A DNA stretch of 24,470 bases from Saprospiraceae bacterium (GCA_013042795.1 JABDPK010000011.1:1-24470); one strand, 5' to 3'; positions 1 through 7,645 are shown, counted from the stretch's first letter. Notes: generated by a model not told the origin, from the letters alone. Numbers and translations: made by a program.

Positions 1-971
1 GTGCCGGAGGTAGTTTTACCAAACAAGGATGGAGAAAAGATCCATTTGCATCAAAACATACTTATTCAGCAAGTTATTCCCCTGCAAAATCTACTTTTAT
101 TATAAAGTACAATGGCATCTACACCGATAAGGTATTTCGAAATCTGGATCTGATCACAGACCTCTCTGTATTGAATCCGTTTTTTATCAATTATTTTGGT
201 CTTGGAAATAATTCTGTGGATGTTCAGCCCGATAACCGCTACAATTGGGTGAGAATGTTTAATTATTCTGCGAATATAAAATTCCAGGAACGATGGAAAA
301 GAAGCTTCATAAAATTCGGACCCGGATTTAATACATTCAAACTGGTCAACGTAGAAGACAGGGTACTTGATGATATTGAAAACCCGGGTGATGGGTTCTT
401 TGAACGAGATTATTTTGCAACAGCATCTTTTGAATATGGACTGGAGGCCGTAGATAAAGGAAGTAATCCCGGGCATGGTATCCGTTTTAATGCGGGCGCG
501 GAATATGCATATAACATAGATGATGATAATGACTTTACAAGTATATGGGTTGATGGAAGTTTTTACCTGACACTCCTTGCAAAACCCAGGTTGACATTTG
601 CCACCAAAGCGGCATATGCCAAAGTATTTGGAGATCCGAAATTATACCAGATGCCTGCAATCGGAAATAATAACGGTTTGCGCGCATTCAGGAATGAACG
701 ATTCAGAGGTGAGTCCAGCCTCATTCATCAATTTGATTTGAGATTACATTTATTTAGTTGGAACAATCCTGTACTTCCTATGTCAATAGGTGTAATGGGG
801 GGTTATGACTATGGAAGAGTATGGCTGGAAGATGAACTGTTCGATGGATTCCACACAGGCTATACTTTTGGTCTTAGTCTGAACATCCTCGATATGGCAG
901 TGCTCCATCCCTATTATTCAATTTCTGATGATAATGAACAATTATCTGTCAGGTTGGGGTTTTCCTTTTAA
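1..971 (+). CDS. Outer-membrane beta-barrel protein, BamA/surface antigen (D15)-like, 3' part only
   Basis: The reading frame is open from the first base, so the gene starts outside the window and about 323 residues are visible. The fragment is rich in alternating, aromatic-ended strands typical of an outer-membrane barrel. It holds an Omp85-like element, GLRAFRNERFRGESSL, about 95 residues before the end, resembling the conserved LRGF...rf.G segment of BamA/TamA barrels, and it ends in phenylalanine (RLGFSF), the usual barrel-terminal residue. In Bacteroidota this barrel is often the C-terminal half of a larger protein carrying a calcineurin-like metallophosphatase; whether that applies here cannot be seen. 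The likely site is the outer membrane, in assembly or secretion of envelope proteins or as a surface antigen. Fold class is fairly sure; exact function is not. Confidence 0.75.
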   Translation, partial: AGGSFTKQGWRKDPFASKHTYSASYSPAKSTFIIKYNGIYTDKVFRNLDLITDLSVLNPFFINYFGLGNNSVDVQPDNRYNWVRMFNYSANIKFQERWKRSFIKFGPGFNTFKLVNVEDRVLDDIENPGDGFFERDYFATASFEYGLEAVDKGSNPGHGIRFNAGAEYAYNIDDDNDFTSIWVDGSFYLTLLAKPRLTFATKAAYAKVFGDPKLYQMPAIGNNNGLRAFRNERFRGESSLIHQFDLRLHLFSWNNPVLPMSIGVMGGYDYGRVWLEDELFDGFHTGYTFGLSLNILDMAVLHPYYSISDDNEQLSVRLGFSF

Positions 972-1071
972 AATAGTTCAACTGCCTGGTAATTTATATT
1001 TTGTATAAATAGCATCTCATATATCATTCTATGGCAATTGAAAATAAATGCATTATTCATGACTATACTAT

Positions 1072-1101
1072 TTTGAATACACAAAATTTTGTTTATATTT
1101 G
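1072..1101 (+). promoter_or_regulatory. Candidate Bacteroidota promoter
   Basis: A TTTG at 1072-1075 is followed after 18 nt by TATATTTG at 1094-1101, an exact match to the TAnnTTTG -7 element of Bacteroidota; known spacing is about 19 nt. The spacer holds the perfect palindrome ACAAAATTTTGT (1081-1092), which could be an operator or AT-rich chance. It lies about 360 nt before a good terminator with no long ORF between them. Confidence 0.4.
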
Positions 1102-1241
1102 AAACAGATGCACGTTCATTGAATTCTTCAGATTATGTTCCAAATCGTAGATGCAGTTTCGTGTATTTACAATAAATCAAATCTTATAGAATAACCCTGG
1201 AAGAACCAATGAGCCAAATTGACTAACTAAAAATTTAAACA

Positions 1242-1373
1242 ATGAGTCCACCATACCATTTCATGGCAAAAGTGATTTCACTTTTGCCGAAGTTCAGGAA
1301 AAATTGGAATGTTATCCTTGTTTTAAAAACACAGCGAGTAACCGTAAAAAAAGGTTTTCGACACTTCAATTAA
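1242..1373 (+). CDS. Possible small ORF, 43 residues, unknown
   Basis: ATG at 1242 opens a 43-codon frame ending in TAA at 1371-1373. The peptide is basic (many K/R) with a short hydrophobic stretch NVILVL near the middle. There is no Shine-Dalgarno sequence, which is normal in this phylum. A second in-frame ATG at 1263 would give 36 residues, and that start sits at the foot of the hairpin at 1265-1288. I recognise no family. Support comes only from its place between a promoter-like site and a terminator; it may equally be non-coding RNA. Confidence 0.2.
   Translation: MSPPYHFMAKVISLLPKFRKNWNVILVLKTQRVTVKKGFRHFN
1265..1288. repeat. Inverted repeat / hairpin
   Basis: GGCAAAAGTGA (1265-1275) is matched by TCACTTTTGCC (1278-1288). 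A realistic fold is a 10-bp stem with a 4-nt loop. No T-run follows, so it is not an intrinsic terminator. It is probably structure within an RNA, or a binding site. Confidence 0.55.
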
Positions 1374-1408
1374 TATTGATAAATATCAAGGTGATCATTG
1401 CAAATTAG

Positions 1409-1424
1409 ATCAACTTAAGTTGAT
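1409..1424. repeat. 16-bp perfect palindrome
   Basis: ATCAACTTAAGTTGAT reads the same on both strands. With no loop it suits a dimeric DNA-binding protein better than an RNA hairpin. It lies 35 nt before the terminator stem. Its function is unknown. Confidence 0.5.
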
Positions 1425-1458
1425 TACTGTAAGATAAACATTCAATTAAAAGATATAG

Positions 1459-1495
1459 AAATAGCCGGAAGAATCACTTTCGGCTATTTCTTTTT
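1459..1495 (+). terminator. Rho-independent terminator
   Basis: AAATAGCCGGAAG (1459-1471) pairs with CTTTCGGCTATTT (1477-1489), including one G-U pair, around a 5-nt loop. A T-rich tract follows (TTTCTTTTT, 1487-1495). The T-run lies on the plus-strand side only. It is 490 nt after the barrel gene's stop, so it more likely ends a separate small transcript than that gene. Confidence 0.75.
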
Positions 1496-1594
1496 CGAGT
1501 CTATCGTTGCCATCCTTCTACGCTTTCTCTTTTCTAATCTTTCTATTTGACGTTATTTGTATTATTATCATGATCAACTATTTCGGTTTATCCA

Positions 1595-2860
1595 GTGTAT
1601 AATAAAAGGGCTATAACATATTTCATATTAATCATTACATGTCTGATCAGCAGAATAGCCTTTCTATTGCTTTCAGGTTATGACAACTTTGAATTATTTA
1701 ATGACTCCTTTCGCTATGATATGCTTAGTAACAGGATTATTGAAGGTGATTTCAATATGGATGTTGTTGCATATATTGTTGCACCACTCTATCCATGGAC
1801 TTTAGCCCTATTTAAATTATTGAGTGAAGAATACTGGATTACTCTGGCTGTGATTTACCAGTTTGGACTGGTTTCAATCTCAATTATATATCTGTATAAA
1901 CTGGCCTTACTAATATTCAAGGATACATCCACAGCAGTTCTGGCCTCCGTGATCTATATTTTTTATCCCCTTTCCCTATGGTATAATCACACACTGGTCC
2001 AGGAAACTTCATTCCAGGCATTCTTCATATTTTTCTGTTACTTCTTTACAAAGTATATTATCCTGAATCAAAAAAGGAATCTTGTTCTTGCGGCATTATT
2101 CTTTGCAATAAGTCTTTTAACCAAATCACATATAGTTATTCTGATCCCGTTTCTATATGTCATTTTTTTAGTCAAAAGACAATTTCGGTCCTTGGCGTTT
2201 TTCTCTCTTATCGTTGTTATTTGTTGCCTACCCTTCAGTATTACAAATTATATCAAGCATAATGTTGTCACGCTTTCCAGTCATGGATGGACGAGTTTAT
2301 TCCTATTGGGTCATTCTGACATCGCTTATAAGTGCCTGACAAGTACATCTGGTGAAATTCAGGAAATTCACAGTGAAGGATGTAATGCCGATATTGTGTT
2401 TGATCTGGATTATAATTATGGAACCTTAGGATTTGTCAATCAATTAAGTCCTCAAAATAGAAGTCACTTAAGATTTAAATATGCATTAGAATGGATACGT
2501 GCCAATCAAATAAAATATGCTGAACTCAAATGGCATGGCCTGAAACGTTTTTTAATTCCCGGCCTCGACTGGAAACAATACAGATTGATATATTGGTTAC
2601 CTGCAATGATCATTGGTTTTCTGCTATACATTCCTTCTTATATAAGCTTATACCTTTCATTAAAAGATCATGACAGAATGAAGCATTATTTGTTTGTTTC
2701 TGTCATCCTTTCCATCCTTGTAATTTATATTTTCTTTTTTCCAATGAACAGATTCAGGGTTATTACCATGGACCCATTGATCATTATCTATGCAGCTTCT
2801 GTCTTTGCACCAAAATTCAGAGTAGTTACAATGAAAATAAGAAACAAGATTTTTACATAA
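1595..2860 (+). CDS. GT-C membrane glycosyltransferase (GT39/PMT-like)
   Basis: This is a 421-residue polytopic inner-membrane protein with about ten hydrophobic segments. After the first segment comes a periplasmic loop with acidic residues near 37-42 (NDSFRYD), the usual place of the catalytic Asp of GT-C enzymes. VAPLYPWTLALFKLL near residues 62-76 resembles the PPLYP motif, and SLLTKSHIVILIPFLYV is also typical of the ArnT/PMT_2 group. Such enzymes move a sugar from a polyprenyl-phosphate carrier onto lipid, glycan or protein at the periplasmic face; the acceptor here is unknown. The start is GTG: the frame has a TGA at 1571-1573 and no ATG before residue 43, which would lose the first membrane segment. 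It stands alone and converges on the di-heme gene. Confidence 0.75.
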   Translation: MYNKRAITYFILIITCLISRIAFLLLSGYDNFELFNDSFRYDMLSNRIIEGDFNMDVVAYIVAPLYPWTLALFKLLSEEYWITLAVIYQFGLVSISIIYLYKLALLIFKDTSTAVLASVIYIFYPLSLWYNHTLVQETSFQAFFIFFCYFFTKYIILNQKRNLVLAALFFAISLLTKSHIVILIPFLYVIFLVKRQFRSLAFFSLIVVICCLPFSITNYIKHNVVTLSSHGWTSLFLLGHSDIAYKCLTSTSGEIQEIHSEGCNADIVFDLDYNYGTLGFVNQLSPQNRSHLRFKYALEWIRANQIKYAELKWHGLKRFLIPGLDWKQYRLIYWLPAMIIGFLLYIPSYISLYLSLKDHDRMKHYLFVSVILSILVIYIFFFPMNRFRVITMDPLIIIYAASVFAPKFRVVTMKIRNKIFT

Positions 2861-2953
2861 AAACTGATTACCTGGTAAGCCTGTTATTTACTCCCAATAT
2901 TGACCAGCTCGTCTTGCCCTCATGTCCATGAGCACCAACTGACAAGGAATAAT

Positions 2954-4072
2954 TTAGTTGGTGGGATCAGCGAATTCAGGATTATTCATAAATGTTTCAT
3001 CTGTAAGTGTATGTAAAAATACAAGTACAGCATCCAGGTGTTCCTGGGTTAATCCTAATGGCTGAATGAGTGGATCCTTATTCGGTGACGGCTTCCCTCC
3101 GGAATTATAGTGATCAAGGACTTCCTCCAGTGTCTGGAAACGGCCGTCATGCATATAAGGCGCTGAATGAACAATATTCCTGAGTGTGGGTATTCTGAAA
3201 CGACCATTATCAAATGGGATTCCTGTTACTTTTCCATGCCCCAGGTCTGCAAAATCAGAAAAATCTTCTGCTTCATCAAGACCATTGTTGAGATATTGGT
3301 TTGTTGTCATAAGAGGGTCATTATGACAATGAAAACATTCTCCATCCGGCAGATCTTCACTAACGTCGAAATAAATTTCAAACCCCATTAATTCCTGATC
3401 CGTAAAAACAGCTTTACCTGCCATGACCCTGTCATACTTGCTTTCCCCGGACGAATTCAAAGTACGCTGAAATTGAGACATCGCCTTCGCTGCAAGTTCT
3501 TTAGTGATTTCTCCACTGTTTTCAATTCCAAAGGCTTTACGAAACATTGAACGATATTTATCACTAGCCCGGAATTTTCCAATAACATTAGGCCATTCAT
3601 TGTGAAACTCAATTTCATCTGTGACCGGCAGCAATGACAACTCTTCCAATGTTGTAGTCCGACCATCCCAGAAAAGTCCTTTATTATAAAAGCCAACATT
3701 AAGTAATGACATGGCACTCCTGGTACCTGCAATATTATCAATACCAACACTTACAGGAAGGTTGTTTGTAAAACTTCCAATTTGCAGATGACAAGATGCA
3801 CATGACATCGTGGAATCTGCACTTAATACCGGATCATAAAACAGAAATTTCCCCAGATCAACGCCCTGCCTTGTCATTGGGTTATCCTCTGGAATCTCAG
3901 GCGCGGGAAATGAAGATTGAGGATAAGTTATAGTATAATTTTCAGGACTGTATTCAATATCTGTCAAATCAATATTATCATAATCGACCACTGCGGCTGG
4001 ATCATCGCTACATCCATTAAAAAGAATGAACAGGAAAGAAAAGATTATGAAAAACTGACTATAATACTTCAT
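2954..4072 (-). CDS. Di-heme cytochrome c peroxidase/MauG-family lipoprotein (MbnH-like)
   Basis: The 372-residue protein starts with a lipoprotein signal (hydrophobic 7-18, lipobox LFNGC with Cys21), so it is probably periplasm-facing and lipid-anchored. Two c-type haem motifs are visible: CASCH (91-95) and CFHCH (246-250). APYMHDGRF (304-312) carries the Met conserved in CCP-type members. Other family features are DPVLSADSTMSCASCH, GLFWDGR (132-138) and the RIPTLRN segment (293-299). The family either reduces hydrogen peroxide or, as in MauG and MbnH, oxidises an amino acid in a partner protein. Its gene lies 36 nt downstream of an MbnP-like lipoprotein on the same strand, which favours the MbnH-type role, inferred from that pairing. 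The family assignment is firm; peroxidase versus partner-oxidase is open. Confidence 0.88.
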   Translation of the reverse strand: MKYYSQFFIIFSFLFILFNGCSDDPAAVVDYDNIDLTDIEYSPENYTITYPQSSFPAPEIPEDNPMTRQGVDLGKFLFYDPVLSADSTMSCASCHLQIGSFTNNLPVSVGIDNIAGTRSAMSLLNVGFYNKGLFWDGRTTTLEELSLLPVTDEIEFHNEWPNVIGKFRASDKYRSMFRKAFGIENSGEITKELAAKAMSQFQRTLNSSGESKYDRVMAGKAVFTDQELMGFEIYFDVSEDLPDGECFHCHNDPLMTTNQYLNNGLDEAEDFSDFADLGHGKVTGIPFDNGRFRIPTLRNIVHSAPYMHDGRFQTLEEVLDHYNSGGKPSPNKDPLIQPLGLTQEHLDAVLVFLHTLTDETFMNNPEFADPTN

Positions 4073-4108
4073 AACTAAAATAATAACGTCTGATAAAAGA
4101 ATAAGTTG

Positions 4109-4888
4109 TTAATTGACACTCATTGAATTGTCAAAATTTTCCAGCAATTTTTCAGACATCAGGTCAGCTGATTGTACACTCGAAATTTCATAAAATAATT
4201 CCTTAATATCAATAGCTAAATCAATACTCCAACTATCACCAGGAATTAAAAAACGCGCTGTCTTAAAAGTGAATTCATGTATTTCATCAGAGGTCCAGTC
4301 AAATTCGTAAGGGATACTGTTCAAATTGAACTTTATTTCAAATATGTTGAATGAATCAATGTCTGAATTATAAAGACTATCTATCACCAGAGACAGATTG
4401 GTGTCATCATCCAAAAATTCATAAGGTTTCAGTTGTGCTACTTCATCCGGATCCAATCCCAGGCTAAAATTCAGTTGTTTTATATCATCGACAAAATCTG
4501 TATTTCCGATTGTTTTACTTGAAAGCCTGTTTGATCTAACCAGGTAGAAATCATCAAAAACTTTACTTTCTTCGGAGCCAAGACTGTTTCTGATCCTGTA
4601 AACAGAGTCAGTGCCAACCAACTGGAAATCAGAAAGTACAAACTGGAACGAGGTCAGTGAAAGGGTATCTCCCTGGCTTAAAACATAAGATGAATCAAAG
4701 TCGAAAGTAAGTGAATCATAATTCAGGGTAACAGGTAATGAAAAAACCGGGTATGTACAGCAAGAATCACAAGCACTTACTGCCCCGAAATCAAAATTGC
4801 TGGCATTGAGGTCAAGGCATGCTTCTCTTGATTCTTCACATGACCAGATGAATATGGCGCATAAGCTAAGTCCGAGAAGGATTCTCAT
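4109..4888 (-). CDS. MbnP-like lipoprotein, putative copper-binding partner
   Basis: This 259-residue lipoprotein has lipobox FIWSC (Cys17). A cysteine-containing linker follows, with CLDLNAS at 24-30 and C40, C43 and C44, resembling the common Bacteroidota ClDpnA.Ny...C.Y module. The main domain (about 50-235) has the beta-rich pattern of MbnP-like proteins, including LSLTSFQFVLSDFQLV (76-91) and DFYLVRSN (113-120). In methanotrophs MbnP binds Cu(I) through a tryptophan oxidised to kynurenine by the di-heme enzyme MbnH. Mature tryptophans here are W198 and W220 only. The usual tryptophan-rich YW.W..GY stretch of many family members is not visible, so it is divergent. Its start overlaps the exonuclease 3' end by 23 nt, and the di-heme gene follows, indicating co-transcription. 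The assignment rests partly on that neighbour. Confidence 0.6.
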   Translation of the reverse strand: MRILLGLSLCAIFIWSCEESREACLDLNASNFDFGAVSACDSCCTYPVFSLPVTLNYDSLTFDFDSSYVLSQGDTLSLTSFQFVLSDFQLVGTDSVYRIRNSLGSEESKVFDDFYLVRSNRLSSKTIGNTDFVDDIKQLNFSLGLDPDEVAQLKPYEFLDDDTNLSLVIDSLYNSDIDSFNIFEIKFNLNSIPYEFDWTSDEIHEFTFKTARFLIPGDSWSIDLAIDIKELFYEISSVQSADLMSEKLLENFDNSMSVN

Positions 4889-5690
4889 TTTCTTTGACGA
4901 GTCTTTTTACGATCTGTTTGACCTGTGCTGAAAAATCTTTTTCAAGAATCCAGTTGTAATATTGTTTATCTCTGCTCAACACCTCTGCTACGACCTGCCC
5001 GTTATATTTCCCGAAATTGAAAACAATCTGACCTTTCTGATTATACTTTAATCTCATTGTCACATCAACAATCCGGCTGTCATTGGTAAACTTGGCGATC
5101 GCATCGATATCATTTTTTATGGGTGCAGGATGCGTAAATCCATCTCCATCGACATAATCAACATTTTCATAACGCCTTATCTGCCCCTGCAGCACTTCAA
5201 TCGTTGCTTTTACATCAATCAGTGCATCATGCGCATTTTCCATTGTCTTCCCGCAGTAAAGTTTATATGCAGCAGTTAAAGTCCTTGGCTCCATCTTGTA
5301 AAAGATCTTTTGTACATCGATGGTACTCCTGTTATCAAGATTAAATTCAAAGCCTGCACGGGAAAATTCTTCCATCAGCATCGGGATATCAAATCGGTCA
5401 GAATTATAACCTGCAAGATCAGCATCACCAATAAAATCCCATATTTGTTGAGCGACCTGGTGAAACAATGGCTTGTTAGCCAGCATTTCTGAAGAAATAC
5501 CATGCACAGCATATGCCTCTTCTGAAATCAGGACAGGACCAGGATTGATTAATAATTCCAATTCCCTTGGCTCATCACTATCTTTCATATACTTGACCAG
5601 ACCGATCTGGATAATCCTGTCTCTTACGACATTTAATCCGGTAGCTTCTATATCAAAAAATACAATATCACGACTTAAGTTAAATTTCAT
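4866..5690 (-). CDS. DnaQ-family (DEDDh) 3'-5' exonuclease
   Basis: A 274-residue cytoplasmic protein. The exonuclease fold fills about 8-172: motif I is FFDIEATGL with D13 and E15, motif II is YNSDRFDIPML with D101, and motif III is HDALIDV with H154 and D159, the full DEDDh set. The C-terminal part has FNFGKYNGQVVAEVLSRD near 225-241, followed by a Tyr/Trp element (YYNWIL), a short module also seen at the end of exodeoxyribonuclease X-type proteins. I chose the ATG at 5688-5690 because a longer frame up to 5741 would run into terC and adds no conserved sequence; this leaves 10 nt after the terC stop. It has no polymerase domain, so it is a stand-alone proofreading or repair nuclease rather than confirmed Pol III epsilon. 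Confidence 0.85.
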   Translation of the reverse strand: MKFNLSRDIVFFDIEATGLNVVRDRIIQIGLVKYMKDSDEPRELELLINPGPVLISEEAYAVHGISSEMLANKPLFHQVAQQIWDFIGDADLAGYNSDRFDIPMLMEEFSRAGFEFNLDNRSTIDVQKIFYKMEPRTLTAAYKLYCGKTMENAHDALIDVKATIEVLQGQIRRYENVDYVDGDGFTHPAPIKNDIDAIAKFTNDSRIVDVTMRLKYNQKGQIVFNFGKYNGQVVAEVLSRDKQYYNWILEKDFSAQVKQIVKRLVKENENPSRT

Positions 5691-5700
5691 ACTGTTTTTT

Positions 5701-6537
5701 TTACAACAAACCTTCTTTGGTAGCATCTTCGGTTGCACCATGCAACTGCACGGGATCCTCTTTTTTACGCAATCGCATATTCAGGAATTCAACGCCCAGT
5801 GAAAACGCTATTGCAAAGTACAAATATCCTTTAGGCACTGCCCCGATTTCATTTCCTAATACAGACAAATGTGCCAGATGAGCTCCTTCAATGATAAGCA
5901 TAAAACCTATAAGTATCAAAAACGCCATACCCAGCATCTGAATAGACGGATGCTTGTTCACAAAACGCCCTACCGGGACTGCAAATATCATCATAATAAG
6001 AACTGAAACAACGACAGCTACAATCATTATAAAGAGTGCACCCTCAAGGCCATTTGTCATCCCTACAGCAGTCAAAATCGAATCGAAAGAAAATACGATA
6101 TTGATAATCGTAATTTCTATAATTGCTTTATTCAGGGTCGAAGTTTTCTTTGCATGACCCGATAAAGGATCTACTCCTTCAAGCTTGTGATGAATTTCAC
6201 TGACACTTTTATACAGAAGGAAAATACCTCCAGCTATGAGTATCAAACTTTGTATTGAAAAACCTGCTTCGAACCAGCTTGCATGAAAAGATAACCAGGG
6301 TTCACTCATTGCAATGAGCGCCGATACACCCAACAGCAATACAATTCTCATTGCCATCGCCAGAATCAAACCGATATTGGTCGCTTTTTTTTGGTCTTCT
6401 TCAGGAATTTTAGAAGATGCAATAGAAATGAAAATGATATTATCAACTCCTAAAACAATCTCGAGAAATGTGAGAGTCAGCAAACTGAGCCAAACGGCTG
6501 AACTGGCAAAGTCCGGCATAACAAGGCAATTCATCAT
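5701..6537 (-). CDS. TerC-family integral membrane protein
   Basis: The 278-residue protein has seven or more hydrophobic segments and the two acidic TerC signatures: LEIVLGVDNIIF (E26, D32, N33) in the first helix and NIVFSFDSILTAVGM with D152 in the middle, roughly a repeat of each other. The family was named from tellurite resistance. Several bacterial members are now known to export Mn(II), often to load secreted proteins with metal; substrate here is inferred only. Two ATGs open the frame; the first is used. It is the first gene of a tight minus-strand set with the exonuclease and the MbnP/di-heme pair, with a -7 box just upstream. Confidence 0.88.
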   Translation of the reverse strand: MMNCLVMPDFASSAVWLSLLTLTFLEIVLGVDNIIFISIASSKIPEEDQKKATNIGLILAMAMRIVLLLGVSALIAMSEPWLSFHASWFEAGFSIQSLILIAGGIFLLYKSVSEIHHKLEGVDPLSGHAKKTSTLNKAIIEITIINIVFSFDSILTAVGMTNGLEGALFIMIVAVVVSVLIMMIFAVPVGRFVNKHPSIQMLGMAFLILIGFMLIIEGAHLAHLSVLGNEIGAVPKGYLYFAIAFSLGVEFLNMRLRKKEDPVQLHGATEDATKEGLL

Positions 6538-6556
6538 AGCTTTTCTTTTAGTTTCC

Positions 6557-6564
6557 CAAAGATA
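6557..6564 (-). promoter_or_regulatory. Candidate -7 promoter element for terC
   Basis: On the minus strand this reads TATCTTTG, an exact TAnnTTTG match. It lies 19 nt before the terC ATG, which would give a very short leader. I do not see a TTG -33 box at the expected distance, so support is partial. Confidence 0.4.
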
Positions 6565-6575
6565 GAAAAGCAGAT

Positions 6576-6610
6576 GAAAATGCCCCTGTATATCTTAATA
6601 TACAAAGGCA
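6576..6610 (-). terminator. Likely terminator between the Crp-like gene and terC
   Basis: TGTATAT (6587-6593) pairs with ATATACA (6598-6604), and TGCC (6581-6584) with GGCA (6607-6610), across a 2x2 internal loop. On the minus strand the stem is followed by TTTTC. The stem is AT-rich and the T-run short, so termination may be leaky and terC may share some transcription with the upstream regulator gene. Confidence 0.45.
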
Positions 6611-6624
6611 TTAAACCACATCGA

Positions 6625-7320
6625 TCAACTAAGGTTCAATGTGCTCCGAATTAATATCTTATGAGGTTTTCGCGTACTGAAATGTATGATGTTCTGCCTT
6701 TTTAATTCTCCCAATACCCTTGCAACTGTTTGTCTTGAGGTATCCGTGATATAGGCAATTTCCTTATGAGACAAGCCATGGTTTATCAAAACTTCATCAA
6801 AACCAATTTTGATTCCCTTGGTTTTTGCAAGTTTCTTCAGAAAATCTATAATTCTGCTTTGCGCTTTCTTAAATACAAAATTGCTCATCCTGGATTCGAG
6901 GTTCGCCATCTTCTGAATGAGAATACCAGTGATCTTCTGACACAGATCAGGATTGTGCTCCAGCAATGATTTAAAATAAGAAATTGGAATCTGGAAAAGC
7001 TCTGCATCTTCCAGTGCCTGTGCAAATTCTCTCGAATTCTCATTTTCAGAAAGAAAATTTTCACCAATCAACTCATTCCTGTATGCAATTTCCTTTAACA
7101 AAACTTTGTCATTCAGGGTATACCGTCCAACTTTTATTGATCCTTTGATCAATATATAAACGTGATTAAGGCGATCACCAGAATGAAACAGATGTTTTCC
7201 TTTACCAATCTTTACAAGAGTAGATTGGTTACTCAACTGTTCTATCTGCATGTCATTCAATGTATTGAATAACTCAATTTCTTTAAGTAACAGGAATTTT
7301 GAAGAATGATTCATGAGCAT
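6625..7320 (-). CDS. Crp/Fnr-family transcription regulator
   Basis: The 231-residue protein has an N-terminal cyclic-nucleotide-binding-like beta roll (about 15-125, with GKGKHLFHSGD and YILIKGSIKVG), a long dimer helix, and a C-terminal winged helix (about 150-225). The recognition helix region is GLSHKEIAYITDTSRQTVAR. The phosphate-binding segment GENFLSENENSREFA departs from the GE...R-S-A pattern of cAMP-binding CRP, and there is no N-terminal cysteine cluster as in FNR, so the ligand is unknown. The ATG at 7318-7320 is preferred to an upstream TTG at 7353; the ATG at 7314 is an alternative. It stands between terC (same strand) and pckA (divergent) and could regulate either. Confidence 0.88.
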   Translation of the reverse strand: MLMNHSSKFLLLKEIELFNTLNDMQIEQLSNQSTLVKIGKGKHLFHSGDRLNHVYILIKGSIKVGRYTLNDKVLLKEIAYRNELIGENFLSENENSREFAQALEDAELFQIPISYFKSLLEHNPDLCQKITGILIQKMANLESRMSNFVFKKAQSRIIDFLKKLAKTKGIKIGFDEVLINHGLSHKEIAYITDTSRQTVARVLGELKRQNIIHFSTRKPHKILIRSTLNLS

Positions 7321-7645
7321 GGCTTTTATACTGTAAGATGAAGCCCAAACCAAATACCCCTACTTTTTCAGAAAATATTTTAAAATAAAATTCACTTTAC
7401 CAAAACCAGGGAAAAAGATGTTTTAAAACGGCGTATTTTCTTAACATAATTTTAACATTTGAATAAAACTCCAGATGTGCATTTAATAAGTCAACAATGA
7501 CAGACTTTTTGTATTTCGTACACATACAGAATCCATGATTTATAAGGAAGTTGATGTAATTATGACACTATGGAAACGGAAGCCAATTATTTACTTTGTC
7601 CTAAATCACTAATTATTTTGATTCACTCTCATAAACTATTAAACT
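7321..7645. promoter_or_regulatory. Divergent intergenic region between the Crp-like gene and pckA
   Basis: These 325 nt should hold the promoters of both genes. No exact TAnnTTTG box was found on either strand. Near-matches with one spacer base missing are TACTTTG (7592-7598) and TATTTTG (7614-7620), both upstream of pckA. A 12-bp perfect palindrome, TATTTTAAAATA (7376-7387), lies 56 nt before the regulator start and could be an autoregulatory site, though such AT-rich palindromes arise easily by chance. No gene seen. Confidence 0.4.

Larger units (their letters stand above)
972..1594. other. 623-nt intergenic region with a possible small transcription unit
   Basis: No recognisable protein gene lies here. 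It holds a promoter-like pair of boxes (1072-1101) with a 12-bp palindrome between them (1081-1092), a 43-codon ORF (1242-1373), a hairpin (1265-1288), a 16-bp perfect palindrome (1409-1424) and a terminator (1459-1495), all compatible with a plus-strand transcript of about 390 nt. I checked for tmRNA, RNase P RNA and SRP RNA landmarks and saw none. From 1496 to 1594 I see only AT-rich sequence before the GTG start of the next gene. Confidence 0.5.

Noticed and set aside
1100..1500. tmRNA, RNase P RNA or SRP RNA in the 972-1594 gap
   Set aside because: The size would suit tmRNA or RNase P RNA, but I could not find the conserved ends or core motifs of any of them.
2920..2940. CTCATG-TC-CATGAG inverted repeat between the glycosyltransferase and di-heme genes as a terminator
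   Set aside because: The loop would be only two bases and no T-run follows on either strand.
3167..3391. Plus-strand ORF of 74 codons inside the di-heme gene
   Set aside because: It is antisense to a gene with clear haem motifs, has no family-like sequence, and is a shadow of the real frame.
5690..5741. Upstream extension of the exonuclease start to 5741
   Set aside because: It would overlap terC by 41 nt and add a Lys/Cys-rich stretch not expected before the first exonuclease strand; the ATG at 5690 fits the domain start.
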